Assembly (NCBI GenBank): GCA_029448655.1
Contig: JACCLO010000001.1
Span: 4,960,001 to 5,024,000 of the forward strand
Direction of reading: 5' to 3'
Length of the DNA: 64,000 bases
From: Wolfiporia cocos
Lineage: Eukaryota; Basidiomycota; Agaricomycetes; Polyporales; Phaeolaceae
The notes beneath the pieces were generated by a model, which was not told the DNA's origin, ran no database searches, and was given only the letters and a program-made list of their open reading frames with translations. Shown one piece after another: positions 1 through 11,096 of this stretch. The position numbers and the translations under genes were made by a program. Positions within the stretch are counted from its first letter, which is position 1. Each line of letters opens with the position of its first letter.

Positions 1-2531
1 ACTTGTCTTGGCCTTTTCAGCCTGAGATGCCCAGACCAGGAAGGCACTTTCACATGACCCCCCCTCCCCCGGTGTGTGTCTTAGATTGTACTTGTGTCAT
101 AGACGATGTATGTCCTCAGTACAGCGCGCTCAGGCAAGAGTGCAAGACTAATGTATATCTATACCTGTAGGTAGACGACGTGTGTCTAAATACAGGAGTG
201 CAATCAATGTAACGAACATAGTGTGATGTAACGGTATTGTGCTTACCCTCAGTATGGCGCGCTCGGGCAAGAGTGCAAGACTGAGGGTCAGCAGACGCAG
301 GCAGCGGTATAAGTAATCTACGGTGCCAGCAAAACGTGCGGGGCAAAACGGAAGGGCGGTAAAATAGTAGCGAGCAGCCATGTAACCAGATAAGGACTGC
401 GGTAGCTAAGGGACACCACAAAAACATATCGATTCGGAATGTGAAAGGCACAGACACTATTAGTCGGTCCTTGGCACGGGCGGGGCCACGCAGCATTGGC
501 GCGACAGATTGTGCGCTCCAACGTTTCAATGCTTACCTAGCATGCAATTTGACAGGAATCAGAACCAGCTCCATCAGTTTCGACCAAATATCATTCAGTT
601 CTATTTGGATATCACCTAGTCCTATCAAAACCCTACAACCACATTTATATCTGTGTCGCAGAATATTAAAATCACCATAAAACCCTAAAACCCAGAAACA
701 TACCTATACTATCAGACCCTATGAGGCATTTCCGACAGCAGACTAAATCCCGATGCCCTTCCCGGAGCAATCAGCCTTAGTAACACACTCTTAACTATCA
801 CAGATATTTGCTTATGCTCTCGTCCAAAGCTTAGACAGGATACATTGATATTTCAGGTATCACTTATTATAGGATACATTGCACACTCAAGAGTGCGCTC
901 TGACACAATTGCTATGCTTCTTGCACAGAATTGGTTAGTAGCTCTAGGAAATGTGCAATAAAGACCCACAGTCTATACCTGTGGATCATAATGCGGCCTT
1001 GGTTATTAAATGAGGATAGTATGCATTCCTGGACAGGCATTAGCGCTTCCGTGCGCCACCAGTCTAAGCAACATAGTGTCAGAGCAATCAAAACATCGGT
1101 TCGGCGAGCGTGTTTGTCCACAGGCGTGGCGATGCCCGTAGGGCAATCGCGTGAGGTACGGTACATAAAATCGAGCTATTATATACCGGTTTCACCCTCC
1201 GGCTACGCGATACCCGGCTCCCAACGTGCGCACGACGTTCAGGCACGCGCGAGCTTGGCCTCGGCAAATCCATGTTCCAACACATAGATCTCACAGGAGC
1301 ACGTGAGTTAGATGCTCTTCAAGATCAGGCACGTAAGTATGGATGTAATTGTCTCTAATTCTGGTGCTAGTACCGCACCACGATCTAACTGTTGATCACG
1401 TACATGTGCCCGGGTATAGTTGATTCAGTCATGACAGGAAACACAATTTAGAACCCGGTACAAGAATTGCTGCGTATATGAACTTCAAATCGCAGATGAA
1501 TCATGCGCTCACGATTCCACTTCCACTGAATTTGTGCTTCGCAGAGAAACATTGATGATAGTACAAGGCAAGATAATCATCACAGGAGACCAGTCCTGGA
1601 TTGGTAGTCATATCCTCTCTTGTGAGAAGACTGCTGCTGAAATTGTACAACCTCTTCAGTTGATTGTCCGTCTGTAGCTTTGAGGGCTATAGTCGTTCGA
1701 CGCACAATCTTGTTGCACCTTTGCCAGAATCCCCAGAGTGTCATGCTAATGGTGCTCGAGCTTTGCAAAGCGAATGATAAGTTCTGTTATGCAATCTAAT
1801 AGAATATGCATCTGATTGCTACGTCCCTATCATGAGAGCGCAGAATCAATCTGAGCCAACGCTTAATCTATGCGATGTCTGCGACACGCACCCAGCGAAG
1901 TCAGCAGCGTCATTGATTTATCATTGTTAGAGAAACGAACTATAAGCTACCACTGGTCCTGTACATCTCAGTCATACTGCAGATCTCAGACGAGCCTGGA
2001 AATAATTGATGCAAGACATCAGTCGCAACTCAACTTTTTTGTTGCATTTGTAAAACCGGGTGTATCTACGAGTAGAGGGTCTCGCACAATATTGCAGTCA
2101 TCAGTTCGCTGTGGCAGAACTTACGTAATCAACTGACTCCACTGTGGGTAGACTTGGATCATCATGAGGCCTTTGTAATCCCGCCTTCGACTTGGCTTAA
2201 ATACGGTGGTTGTTAGTCTCTGTCAATTCACATCACCCATGATCTGATCTGAAATCGCAATCTAATTCCAAGTTTCAGCGCTGTGAGGGGCAGCGTCACT
2301 CCAGCAGTCATACTGAAAGCGCGTGAAGAAACACTTTGCAAGCCAATGTTCATGTTATATGAGTATCAATCCAACACAGCCACTGATCGAGAGTGACGCA
2401 GGAGTATCTCCAGATCGAGGAGAAGTGTTGTCATTAAAGTATATTGGCCTAGCTTAATGCCAAGAATTGAGCTAAATCCGTGGATGCCATCGGTAAAGAC
2501 GCAATCGCTATGCTTGCAAGAGATCACAGAT
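1..2531. other. Unassigned intergenic sequence
   Basis: No reading frame here looks like a protein. The open frames are short and lie on both strands without motifs or codon structure. Apart from one short direct repeat near the left end I see no RNA gene, LTR terminus or inverted-repeat terminus until 2532, where the target duplication of a TIR element begins. Confidence 0.6.
112..282. repeat. Diverged direct repeat of about 38 bp
   Basis: Two copies (about 112-149 and 246-282) share the core GCGCGCTC-GGCAAGAGTGCAAGACT, with two or three mismatches, separated by about 95 bp. This may be the remnant of a local duplication. No function is suggested. Confidence 0.6.
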
Positions 2532-2675
2532 GCGCAAGGTAGAGTTTCAGTCACCAAGATTAATTTAGCAACTGCGCTTCGTTAGCGCTGCGCAGTTGCC
2601 CAAGTGCTCAGCTAGCGCCGGAGAGATAAGATTAATCTGTGTTGAGCAGATTAATCTGACTTAATTTCTAAAAAT

Positions 2676-2753
2676 TACACGAGACGGAATCGAACTGCAA
2701 GCCGTAGCAACGCAATGAGCAGACATGAATTATACCATTACACTAAAAGGATT
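2676..2753 (-). other. tRNA-like pol III module in the left arm of H1
   Basis: On the minus strand an A-box-like TAGTGTAATGG is followed about 45 nt later by a B-box-like AGTTCGATTCC. The T-stem and acceptor stem do not pair well, so this is tRNA-derived rather than a functional tRNA gene. A T-rich stretch follows on its 3' side. It points outward, towards the left end of the element. Confidence 0.5.
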
Positions 2754-3016
2754 TGCTAGATTACAATTGTATTGATTATACCAAGAGTTTTTTGCTCCCC
2801 CAAACTCCGGCCTGACAAAACTTTTTCATCAAATTTTAAGCTCCTAGCCTTGATAGCTCTATGTTGGGTGTAGAATTATGACTATAGTATACTTTTACTG
2901 TAGCTAGTGCTTCAACTGACCATTAAAGCCAATGAATTACTTGACATAAATTTTTGAACGACCGAAAATTTTTCATTGCTGGGTATATAGCATATGAAGA
3001 AGCCCACTTGTTGTGT

Positions 3017-3103
3017 TGCTCCTTGGTGTAGTGGTAAGCTCATGGACATCTTGTATGCTGGCCCTGCTGTTCGGAGGTTGAGAGTTCGATCCTTCTTAGT
3101 GCG
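3017..3103 (+). other. tRNA-like pol III module, right side of H1
   Basis: An A-box-like TGGTGTAGTGG and a B-box-like GAGTTCGATCC lie on the plus strand at tRNA-like spacing, followed by a T-rich stretch (GTTTATTTT). The stems are imperfect, so I call it tRNA-like. It faces away from the module at 2676-2753, which lies on the opposite strand. Confidence 0.5.
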
Positions 3104-3139
3104 GTTTATTTTATCAATTTAGTAGATTAATCTACAGAC

Positions 3140-5229
3140 GAGGAAGTGCCGACTGGCATCGGCACTTGACCTTCGCCTGAATGCGTTCATGCACTCTATT
3201 TTCACAACTGACATTCGTAATGATTACGGAAAGAGGGGTAGTGATTTTTTGAACCATACAGTGCTGTATCCACAAGACTTTAGACATAACAGCGTCAAGT
3301 CGGAAGTGACTGAAGGTTACAACCATGTTCATTCAAATTGTAGCAATCCCAATGCTGGAGCATGCAATCCCGCCGTGCGCCGTTGGGTGCCATTATGATA
3401 CCTTACTATATGGAAAGGCGCGATACTGAACACCGCGCCGGTTAACGGTTCATATAAGTTCATACATTGGTTATTTGGTAGTTTGGGGCTTTTGATTCTG
3501 CATAGAAACACTATATGTATGCGCTGTCACTCGTCGCCCACCTCAGATGCTGTCTCCCGTTAGGAGTGCCAACCCTGAGCTTCTTCGTACGCTATCTAGT
3601 GCACTCATTTTCACACCCAACACTATGGGGTGGGTGGGCGGAATGTCCAAACTGACAAAGCGTGCAAGCAGTTCATACACTAGAAGCGTAGCCGCTTGAC
3701 CGGCACATTCAGTGAGGGAGGTGACAGCGGATCGAGGTGGGGGGACACGACGGTAGGGCGTCATATCTGAGCGACCTACGCGTATCCGTACGCGTTAATC
3801 CGCTTGACACAGATGTCCTGTGGGACTCACCAAGCCAGTATCCTTGTGTACTAGACGACTTAGTGAGGAGGGTTATCAGACGCAGCAGGGTGGAATATGC
3901 TTCTACGGCGTACGCTGAGAAGAATAGAACTGAAGTTAAAGAGCGCTTGGCTCCTACTTATATACATGTGTGCGGGAAGGTCACGTGCTACTAGCTAGCT
4001 ATGTCCTTACCGGGTTATGTGGCTTTGCCAAGTGGCGAAGCTTATCTTATCTAATGTTTTAGGACTCTCTATCTACAATGGCCATGGTAGGCCTTAATGG
4101 CCGAACCAATCGTAAGAGAGGGATTATGTCTTATTGTGATGTTAACGCGGGCGCAGCCCGGGTATAGGGGAAGCCGGTTGCCGGATACCGTGAGGTATAA
4201 TGGCAATTGGCCGGTCTTCGTGTGATGACCAAGGCGAGACGCCGAGGTTGTTATGCCATTGGACGGGAAGTACCGTGGCATGTGTTACAGCCCGGTCCGG
4301 ATGGTTACCGGGGCATGTGTTGGACTTAGCCGTGAGGCGAGGTCCGGTGTTTGGGCAAGCCGTGATGGCAGAAGCCCGGGACTTGGAGAACACCGAGTCC
4401 GTGGGAGGCCGAGGAGGCCGTGACCTATAGCAATATTGCCTTGTTGCTTATATTGTGCTGTATGGTCGTGTTGCCATTATTATGCGAAGGCGTGGCACAC
4501 CTGAGGTGCCATTGTGATCAAGGATCTTATGGCGTGTGGGAGGCCGGGAAGGCCGACCCAATAGTACAAGGCCGCAAGGCACTGTTTGTACGTGTGGACA
4601 TTATTATGCGAGCGTGCCGCGCTCGGCCTATCATTATGATCTAAGATCTATGACGTGGCTGGTCTTACTCTGACGGGCGAGACCTGTATGACGTAGCTGT
4701 AGTGTTGCTATTGGACGTGGTTGTACCGTAGTGTTATGTAAGCTAGTCATGTGGTTGATAAGCCCAGTTAAGAGCTTGTCGTGGTGGCAATGGGAGTTAA
4801 CCCGTAGATAACTTGTAGGTAGACGTATAAATCCCAGGTAAATTGCTATAATCATAGGAAAAATGCTGTAAGCCCCAGATAAATCTGTGACACCGCTCAT
4901 TGCGCCAGACAGTACGCGAAACGGGCGGTGATCTTTGCAGGGAAGCTGGTGCACAGCTGTGATCGGCATTGCGGTGGTGCACATCACTGCGGCGCCCTGG
5001 TCTGACTGTGGCACATTAAGTGCCAACATGTGGGCGCTTGCATGCCGCGCACTAAATGATCAAGTCTTTGCCCTGGAGAAGGAATAATACCATAAGCAAG
5101 CAAGGATTTTGAATAAAACATATGGGCATAGCAACATTTCTCAAAGAACACTAGTGATAATAAAATGCTATGTATGCGCTCACTGGGAGTCGGACTGTCG
5201 TCATCAAGCACATCACGTGCTTCCCTTTG
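3140..5229. other. Unassigned sequence inside H1
   Basis: No protein-like frame. There are repeated GGCC-N-GGCC style motifs between about 4080 and 4640 and a TATATAC box near 3958, reminiscent of an old LTR. I could not find a terminus or target duplication to support an LTR call. Confidence 0.4.
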
Positions 5230-5357
5230 TAAAGTTTCAGTCAATTATCTTAATCTGCCAACTGCCCTTCGCTTAAGAAATCACAGTTGCGAGCTAGGTT
5301 TGCACGCAGATTAAAATCTGCTGGCTGCGGCAGATTAATCTACTGTGACAATAAAAT

Positions 5358-5443
5358 GGCACATCCCGGATTCGAACCAAGGACCTTAGCACAGATGAGA
5401 ATAACAGCATCGCAGCATAATTAGCCAACTGAGCTACAGTGCA
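5358..5443 (-). other. tRNA-like module, left arm of H2
   Basis: On the minus strand the A-box TAGCTCAGTTGG and B-box GGTTCGAATCC are both close to consensus. The T-arm pairs well, while the acceptor stem pairs only over about four positions. TTTT follows the 3' end directly and could serve as a pol III terminator. I do not assign an anticodon. Confidence 0.6.
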
Positions 5444-5730
5444 ACTGGTGTTGCCCCCATTTTAAGCAATATATAGAGTATTTTGTAAACTTCATTTTCG
5501 CAGTTTAACATCTTCCATAACACAAATACAAATGAATCTGCCTCTAAAGACCTGTGATTCCAGTGTATTCAGCTTTCCCATGGTGAGTTGCTAGGTCAAG
5601 CATGGTAAATCAAGCTACCATTATCATTGATTTCTGTATGCTTGTTGGAGCAGTTAGTTGCCTTGATGATTTGCGAAAATTGTGTGTAAAATTTGCGTTA
5701 TATATATTTTAACTGGTCAATGGTACCTGT

Positions 5731-5817
5731 TGCCGCAATGGCTCAGTCGGCTAACTATGCTGCGATGCTGTTATTCTCATCTGTGCTAAGGTCCTTGGTT
5801 CGAATCTGGGATGTGCC
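5731..5817 (+). other. tRNA-like module, right arm of H2
   Basis: Inverted counterpart of the module at 5358-5443. The A-box is TGGCTCAGTCGG, the B-box GGTTCGAATCT, and TTTT lies immediately downstream. The central part is too long for a standard anticodon arm without an intron, so this is a tRNA-derived segment rather than a confident tRNA gene. Confidence 0.6.
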
Positions 5818-6257
5818 ATTTTATTGTCACAGTAGATTAATCTGCCGCAGCCAGCAGATTAATCTGCGTGCAAACCTAGCTCGCAACTGCGATTTCTTAA
5901 GCGAAGGGCAGTTGGCAGATAAAGATAATTGACTGAAGTCCCTCTCCCTTTCGCACTACCCTACACATGGTCTGCCGCACATCTACTCCCTCTCCGTCCC
6001 ACACATAAGCCTCATTTTTCCGTACACGAACGCCGCATTTAGTCGTAGTTACTTGACGCGGGATACAAATGTATAAAAAAAAACAAAGAAAGCACATCAC
6101 ATGTGTATGGGCGTCTGTTGGTCGAAACTGGCTTCAATTTTGGGGGGTCAAGTCGACCTTCTCCTTGACAGTCAAAGGTAATTGATATGCACATGGGGAA
6201 CTGTGCAGTGCTAACGAAGCGTAGTTGCTAAATTAATCTCAGTGACTGAAGTCCCTC

Positions 6258-7444
6258 GTGCAAGGTTCGACTGCCTCGAGAACAGGATGTCCATGTCAAC
6301 TCAGCCAGGACATACCTTCATGCTGGTAGAGTCAACAGGAATGAAAAATAGTACATTAGGACAGCTTAATGTACTATCAAAGCCAATAAAAAGCGAAACA
6401 CAGAAGCAGGAGTTGAAGGTAAAGGGACTTGTGATGGTGAAAGGATCTGCGACAGCGTTAAATATTGCTGGAAAGAGAAGTACGAAAGGGTCTTATATGT
6501 CTTGAGTCGCAATCGAAATTGGACTCGCTGTATGCGGTTTCTAGCGGCGCATCGTACTTCACCTCCCCATCGACGCACATGAGTCAATGGATGATTTAGC
6601 GTGTTTGTGCATGGGTATCGCTATCTCTGTCTAAGACACTGATCGAGCAGATATGCTTTGTCTGTGTACTTCCAGAGTAGCTAACTCATGCGATTTACAG
6701 TATGTGACATCTGTGACTACAAGAGGAGGTCCAAGGCTACTTCATTTGGCCTCAGCACTGTCACATACAATTTCTGACTCATGCACGTGTAAGCAAGGGC
6801 ACCGCCTTTGGGTCTGGGGCCAGTGCATGGAAGGTTGTGGCACAGAGACAGTGCTTTGTGTGGGTATCAGAGATTGTACTATGCGAAATATGATGATCAG
6901 TTCACATTTGAGGCACGTAAACTCACAGTAACCAAGGGAAATTAAAAACTCCCATTTCCCATGATCTGCGCAGTGTATAGCGGTCATAGCTGGTGGGTCG
7001 ATCTTTATACAGAGATCCCGTAGGCAAGAGTCTATTCCCCTTTCCACCGTCACTTTTCGACATCAAAGATGACATTGCTTACCTGAGACAAGGACCATTG
7101 TCAAATCTGTAGACAGTTCAGAGCTCGATTGTAGAGAATTTCCAATCAACTGTTCCGGTTGCATTTTGGGGATGAGAAGCCTGCGGCTTGTCTGCAAGTT
7201 GGCGAGCTCATCCTGAACCAACGGTGTCAACAGTGTGATATATCAAGGTTTTGTATGGACATACGAGCACAAGTTCAACATCGGATGATTTCGACTTCCC
7301 ATGTCTTCTGATCTCTGCGATAACATATACTCACACGGCCTGAGCAGACACTTGGTGGAAAAAGTATCGTCGTCAATTTTCGTGCCAAAAACGAGGCCAA
7401 GGTGATTGATGTTCGCCATCGGAACTGGTTCATCGTCAGAGGTT
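6258..7444. other. Unassigned intergenic sequence 3' of the host gene
   Basis: I see no convincing gene, repeat or element terminus here. It lies downstream of the minus-strand host gene and may contain its 3' UTR. Confidence 0.5.
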
Positions 7445-8152
7445 TTAAGCTGCCCAGCAAGTCCAGAAGACAAAGACATACATCTCCGAGATGGCACAAT
7501 AGTCTCGTTCCTTCCTCGCCAGCAAGCTGCGCAACAGCCTGATTTTAATTAAATACGGTATGCTGAAGTTCTGGGGCCACACTCTCGCTTTTTCTCCTCT
7601 TTCCGCCCTCTCTCGCGCACGTTGGTCCCATGCATCGAACTCAAGCTGAGACCTGAGGCGTGTGAACGTGCAGACAGGCTCGTAAGTGTGCAGGCCCAGC
7701 AGAGAATCCGGCTGGAGCGCGCAAAAGATGAACGACGTCGTGAAATGGTGGCAGTTCCGACTGGAGAATGAGTAGGTGCCCATGGCAGCCTCGATGCGCC
7801 ATCCGATCTCATGCAGCATCCACATTGGCAGGTCCGTGGTCCCAACGCGGATGCCCCAGTAACGCGGAAGGTCGGTCCTACCGTCAGCATAGTCCGTGTC
7901 ACGCCGCGTGCAAAACGTCACCCGGGGGCGGAACGAGGACGCGAAGTATGCTCCGTGGTCTTTGGCCAGCTCTGAAGTGATGTCGAAGAACCAGCCACGG
8001 ACGTAGACGGACCAATGATTCGCGCGAATGCCGTATTTGGACATACGGTGCGCAGCTTGCCACCCGTCCTCAGACACACCAGACGGCAGATAGTGGCGAA
8101 TTATATAGAGTCCTGCAGGAGGCTGCGTAGCGGTCAAGTTGGCGTACTCCAT
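7445..8152 (-). CDS. Putative permuted papain-fold (PPPDE-like) protein
   Basis: This is the only frame in the window that looks like an ordinary host protein, about 235 residues from the ATG at 8152. The frame stays open upstream through 8238. Around residue 46 there is an NHWSVYV segment and around residue 133 a SSRNCHHFTTSF segment. A His early and an Asn-Cys-x-His-Phe motif late is the order seen in PPPDE/DeSI-type cysteine peptidases, and LRAT-like folds are an alternative. This is motif reasoning, not a database match. The C-terminus (KIRLLRSLLARKERD) is basic and the last dozen residues are hydrophobic, so an unseen intron near the end is possible. An alpha retrotransposon is inserted at 8239-8243, just upstream, and the frame can be followed across it to 17282-17390, so the gene is probably broken at its 5' end. 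Confidence 0.5.
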   Translation of the reverse strand: MEYANLTATQPPAGLYIIRHYLPSGVSEDGWQAAHRMSKYGIRANHWSVYVRGWFFDITSELAKDHGAYFASSFRPRVTFCTRRDTDYADGRTDLPRYWGIRVGTTDLPMWMLHEIGWRIEAAMGTYSFSSRNCHHFTTSFIFCALQPDSLLGLHTYEPVCTFTRLRSQLEFDAWDQRARERAERGEKARVWPQNFSIPYLIKIRLLRSLLARKERDYCAISEMYVFVFWTCWAA

Positions 8153-8243
8153 TAATGATAGCACTGATCCTTGGGTGAAGCTGGACGTATGAGTCTGCAA
8201 GCGATGCCTGAATTTAATGTCGGGAGAGAGGCAGTGCTGATGG

Positions 8244-8951
8244 TGTTACGGGTCGAATACCCGTTCGTATATTCGAGTTGCGAATATAGATCGTTCTTCT
8301 GCACGTAGGCACGTTGCCGTATGCAAGGCAAATACTCGTTAGATGCCTTCAGGTCCTAAGTGAAGTCCTTAGGAGATCGGTTAATATCCAATATGCGTTA
8401 GAGGATATAATCTGTTCAAGTGCGAGTCGAATAGAATATAAGACTCGCCTAAGTCCGAGAAGTCAGTGTGCACTTCGAGGACTTAGTTGTTCGGTTGCTC
8501 GAGTGAGAAATACTGAGCGTAGTTTCCTACGTTTGAGAACGAGTATAAGACTTCTTGTTTATACAACAAGGTCGAGCTGAAGAGCCTCGACAGTAAGTAC
8601 ATTAGTTTATATACTACGTTGGGTTTCAGGGGTCAAGTCCGTCCCAGATGTCACCGATACTATCTACGCTATAGTACCAAACGTTTGATAGGTATGTAGT
8701 GATATACCTGAGACGATAGATAGGAATGATGGCGGTTGAACGCCATCTATCAGCTAACAAACGATGAACATGAAACGGTGGCAGAGTTGGATCTGCCAAA
8801 GATGAAATGCGCCCTATAGACTAGTACAACTGGGGATGCGCCCAGTAGAGTCACGAGTAGCCAGGGGAGTTGGTTGTGCAACAAGTCCCTGTATCGTATT
8901 TGCCCAGTGGTGAGTTCTGTCGATATTCGCAAAATCAAAATAACCGTAACA
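8244..8951 (-). repeat. 3' LTR of alpha element A
   Basis: This 708-bp LTR starts TGTTACGG when read on either strand because the ends are inverted repeats. It contains the TATATAAA box and start-site motif of the family on the minus strand. It lies 43 bp upstream of the longest open start of the host gene. Confidence 0.93.
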
Positions 8952-8962
8952 TCAGCCCCTCC

Positions 8963-10507
8963 CTAAGCATTTGTCGGCCCCAACAAATTTTCCAAGTTCC
9001 CCTCTTCAGAGTGCCTCAGCGTCCTGTTCGTTGTAGATGTCGCCGTTCCCGCTGAGGGACGGGGTCGTAGGAGTTCGCCATACGAAGTGTTGGCGGCATT
9101 CATTCTGTCAATGACCTGGTTGATTGAGCCCACAAGTTCTGCAAATATAATCGGGGCAGTCGAGGATCCAGTGGTTAGCGGAACCACATTGTCGACACGG
9201 CTGCTCGGGTGAGGGCCTCGCTGGTACCCGGAGGGAAGGGATATCGCGGAGGTATTCGTTATGTTGGTACCTCCAGTGGTGTGCAGCTCGGTGGAGGTTT
9301 CGTGCGGCCCACGTTGGTAGGGAGGCGGTGTCTCGTTCGTGCTCCCTCGCACCTCGCTCAAACTCCTCGCGGGTAATACTCTGCACTGAAGGAGATCGTC
9401 GAATAGGCGGCGTGCTATTCGCTCTTCGCTGTCGCGCTGGGGTAGCCCTAGGGCTCGTCGGGCGTGCAGGTGGTTCACGTCTCCCGTTGCCTCCCATACC
9501 AGAAACACGTGGCGTCGGGTCTCTAACTCCTGTTTGGCGGGCCCTCTGAGTCTTGGTAGGCAACGGAAATAATACTCTATCGCCCTCCATAAAATCAAAC
9601 GGCCTTGCAACTCGGCGTCGTTCGTCGGGGGTGAAAAAGCGGGCGGGTCGCGGTGTGTATTCGGGTCGACTGGGAGCAACGTGCTCGCGATCCTCGAAGT
9701 CATTGAGCGCGTGTCGTAGTCGGGCCGTTGTGGTGGTGGCCAATTGGTCGATAAGTCTGTTGGTGAGTAGCTCGAGTCCCTCTCTCTGCGCTCTGATCTG
9801 CCCCTCCATTCGGACGAGGTCCTCGGTGATGTTCTGGTACGAGCTGTAGACGTGGGTGAGGTCCTGCGCGATGTCAAAGAGGGCCAACCAGCCATCGGCT
9901 CGGCCAGCAAAAGGTCCCTCGGCCCTGTACCAGAGGAGGGCGTGTCTAATCTGCAGATGCTGGGGGGAGTACCTCCTTGGTGGCGTACCTCGCGGTCGGC
10001 CTTCTCGACGATCTGCATTGCCGGGGGTTGTGGTATGGCGGGGGAGCTGGTGGCAAGTCGTCGACATACTATTACTGTCCTGTTTTCGAGTGTCGGGGTT
10101 GTCCTGACTCTCGCCCTGTGGTAGTCTTTTATCAGCTCCTTGGAATGCTCCAAGTTCGCCTCGTCTTCCCATGAGTTGTCGGCTGTGGCATAGCCTTTCC
10201 ACTTGACGAAGTATTGATGCTTCTTTCTTTGCCATCTGTCAGCCAAGATGGCTTCGACTTCGTATTCTTCCTGTCCCTTGATGATATCAGGTGGCGGCCA
10301 TAGGTAATTGGGTCCGTGTACCCTTGTTTCTTTGAATGGTTTTAGTAAGGCAGCGTGGAAGACCGGATGAATTTTCCAATTCGCCGGTAACTGCAGCCGG
10401 TACGTCGTGGGTCCCATTTTTTCTGTGATGGTGAAGGGTCCTTCTCTTTTTGGTGCCAGTTTGTTCGATTCATAGGGGATCGTTAGGTTCTTGGCGTCGA
10501 GCCAGAC
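8963..10507 (-). pseudogene. Element A Pol C-terminus: integrase tail and chromodomain
   Basis: Continues the pol frame after the solo gamma LTR. It begins with the integrase C-terminal domain (MGPTTYRLQLP, FHAALLKPF), then a chromodomain (EEYEVEAILADRW, HQYFVKWKGY, NSWEDEANLEHS) with the aromatic positions intact. About 300 further residues follow: first S/T/R-rich, then a more protein-like part (LILWRAIEYYFRCLPRLRG). The chromodomain is expected to direct integration to marked chromatin, as in other chromoviruses. The tail overlaps another long frame (9108-10080), and comparison with element B suggests the two frames are constrained in different parts. Confidence 0.75.
9108..10080 (-). CDS. 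Extra frame behind the chromodomain, ends in CCHC knuckle (ORF-X)
   Basis: A second long frame on the same strand, shifted against Pol and overlapping its tail. The open frame runs to 10235 but protein-like sequence starts near 10080. The N-terminal part is helical and coiled-coil-like (DIAQDLTHVYSSYQNITEDL), the middle is basic and proline-rich, and the C-terminus has CRQCGSANHWILDC (C-x2-C-x4-H-x4-C) followed by another CxxC. The knuckle is identical in element B, where a CGA to TGA change truncates the frame upstream. The position matches where some retroelements carry an env-like or accessory ORF, but nothing here resembles an envelope. Function unknown; a nucleic-acid-binding role is inferred from the knuckle. 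Confidence 0.5.
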
Positions 10508-10512
10508 CTTAT

Positions 10513-11091
10513 TGACACAGACTTACCTGTCTGTGCGACCCTGGCTACAGGGGAACCCCCACAAGCCTGCATAGTGCAAGGCAACGGCCCCGCCGTACTC
10601 ATGGGTCAACCACCCGGTGAACTCCTAGGACCATCACATGATGACCAGCCACCGGAGGCTCCCAGACGACGACGTCGCAGACTCACAGACTAGCAGTCAA
10701 GATGGGGCCCCGGGCCAGCAGCAACGCAGACAGTGTGGTAAGAAAGGGGCTATGCCCAATTGTCCAGAATCTTAGGAATGGGGAGTAAGCCCACATTCCG
10801 TCGTAATATATACATGAGCGATGGAGCTACTAGTACTGCCCTAAAGAGAAGGCCTGTGCGCCGTATCTACTGGGTCATGTGCTAAGTGACGCATCATGTA
10901 ACTACTGTGACCATAGTGTGAGTACCGGAGGCGCGCGCTACCCTACAGCGCTAACCTAACGACCAGGTGACCTGCAATAACTGGGAGTGACGCTGGAGGT
11001 AACTACAGCGCAGAGGCGCGGCGTACGCCTAGCGCTGCGCGTGCGTCCTATAGCGAGGGAGTACAAACTATTAGTAGAATAATTTGTGACA
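10513..11091 (-). repeat. Solo gamma LTR inside element A pol
   Basis: 579 bp, TGACACAG to TTTGTGACA on the plus strand, flanked by the exact 5-bp duplication CTTAT (10508-10512 and 11092-11096). It is homologous to the LTRs at 40776 and 42152 in opposite orientation. It interrupts pol between the integrase core and its C-terminal domain. Confidence 0.9.
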
Positions 11092-11096
11092 CTTAT

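Larger units (their letters stand above)
5230..5944. mobile_element. hAT-like foldback TIR element H2 (715 bp)
   Basis: The left end is TAAAGTTTCAGTCAATT and the right end is AATTGACTGAAGTCCCTC. The two arms are inverted copies of each other for over 200 bp (about 5234-5445 against 5730-5938), around a spacer of about 290 bp. The flanks TCCCTTTG (5222-5229) and TCCCTTTC (5945-5952) form an 8-bp duplication with one mismatch. There is no coding capacity. The inner half of each arm is a tRNA-like module reading outward. The element is nested in H1 and shares its terminal motif. Confidence 0.7.
2540..6257. mobile_element. hAT-like TIR element H1, interrupted
   Basis: The left end starts TAGAGTTTCAGTCAC and the right end is the inverted match ending GACTGAAGTCCCTC. 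The two arms match over about 50 bp (2545-2597 against 6196-6252). The flanks GCGCAAGG (2532-2539) and GTGCAAGG (6258-6265) form an 8-bp duplication with one mismatch, and an 8-bp duplication with a TAGAG start fits the hAT superfamily. No transposase is visible. Two outward-facing tRNA-like modules lie at 2676-2753 (-) and 3017-3103 (+). Compared with its short relatives in this window the right part looks greatly expanded, probably by insertions between about 3140 and 6190. One of those is element H2 at 5230. Confidence 0.6.

Noticed and set aside
3950..4640. Old LTR around the TATATAC box and GGCC-rich repeats
   Set aside because: No TG..CA ends, no target duplication and no second copy in the window.
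5358..5817. A pair of genuine tRNA genes
   Set aside because: The boxes are good, but acceptor stems pair poorly, the anticodon arm is not clear and both lie in arms of a TIR element. Reported as tRNA-like.
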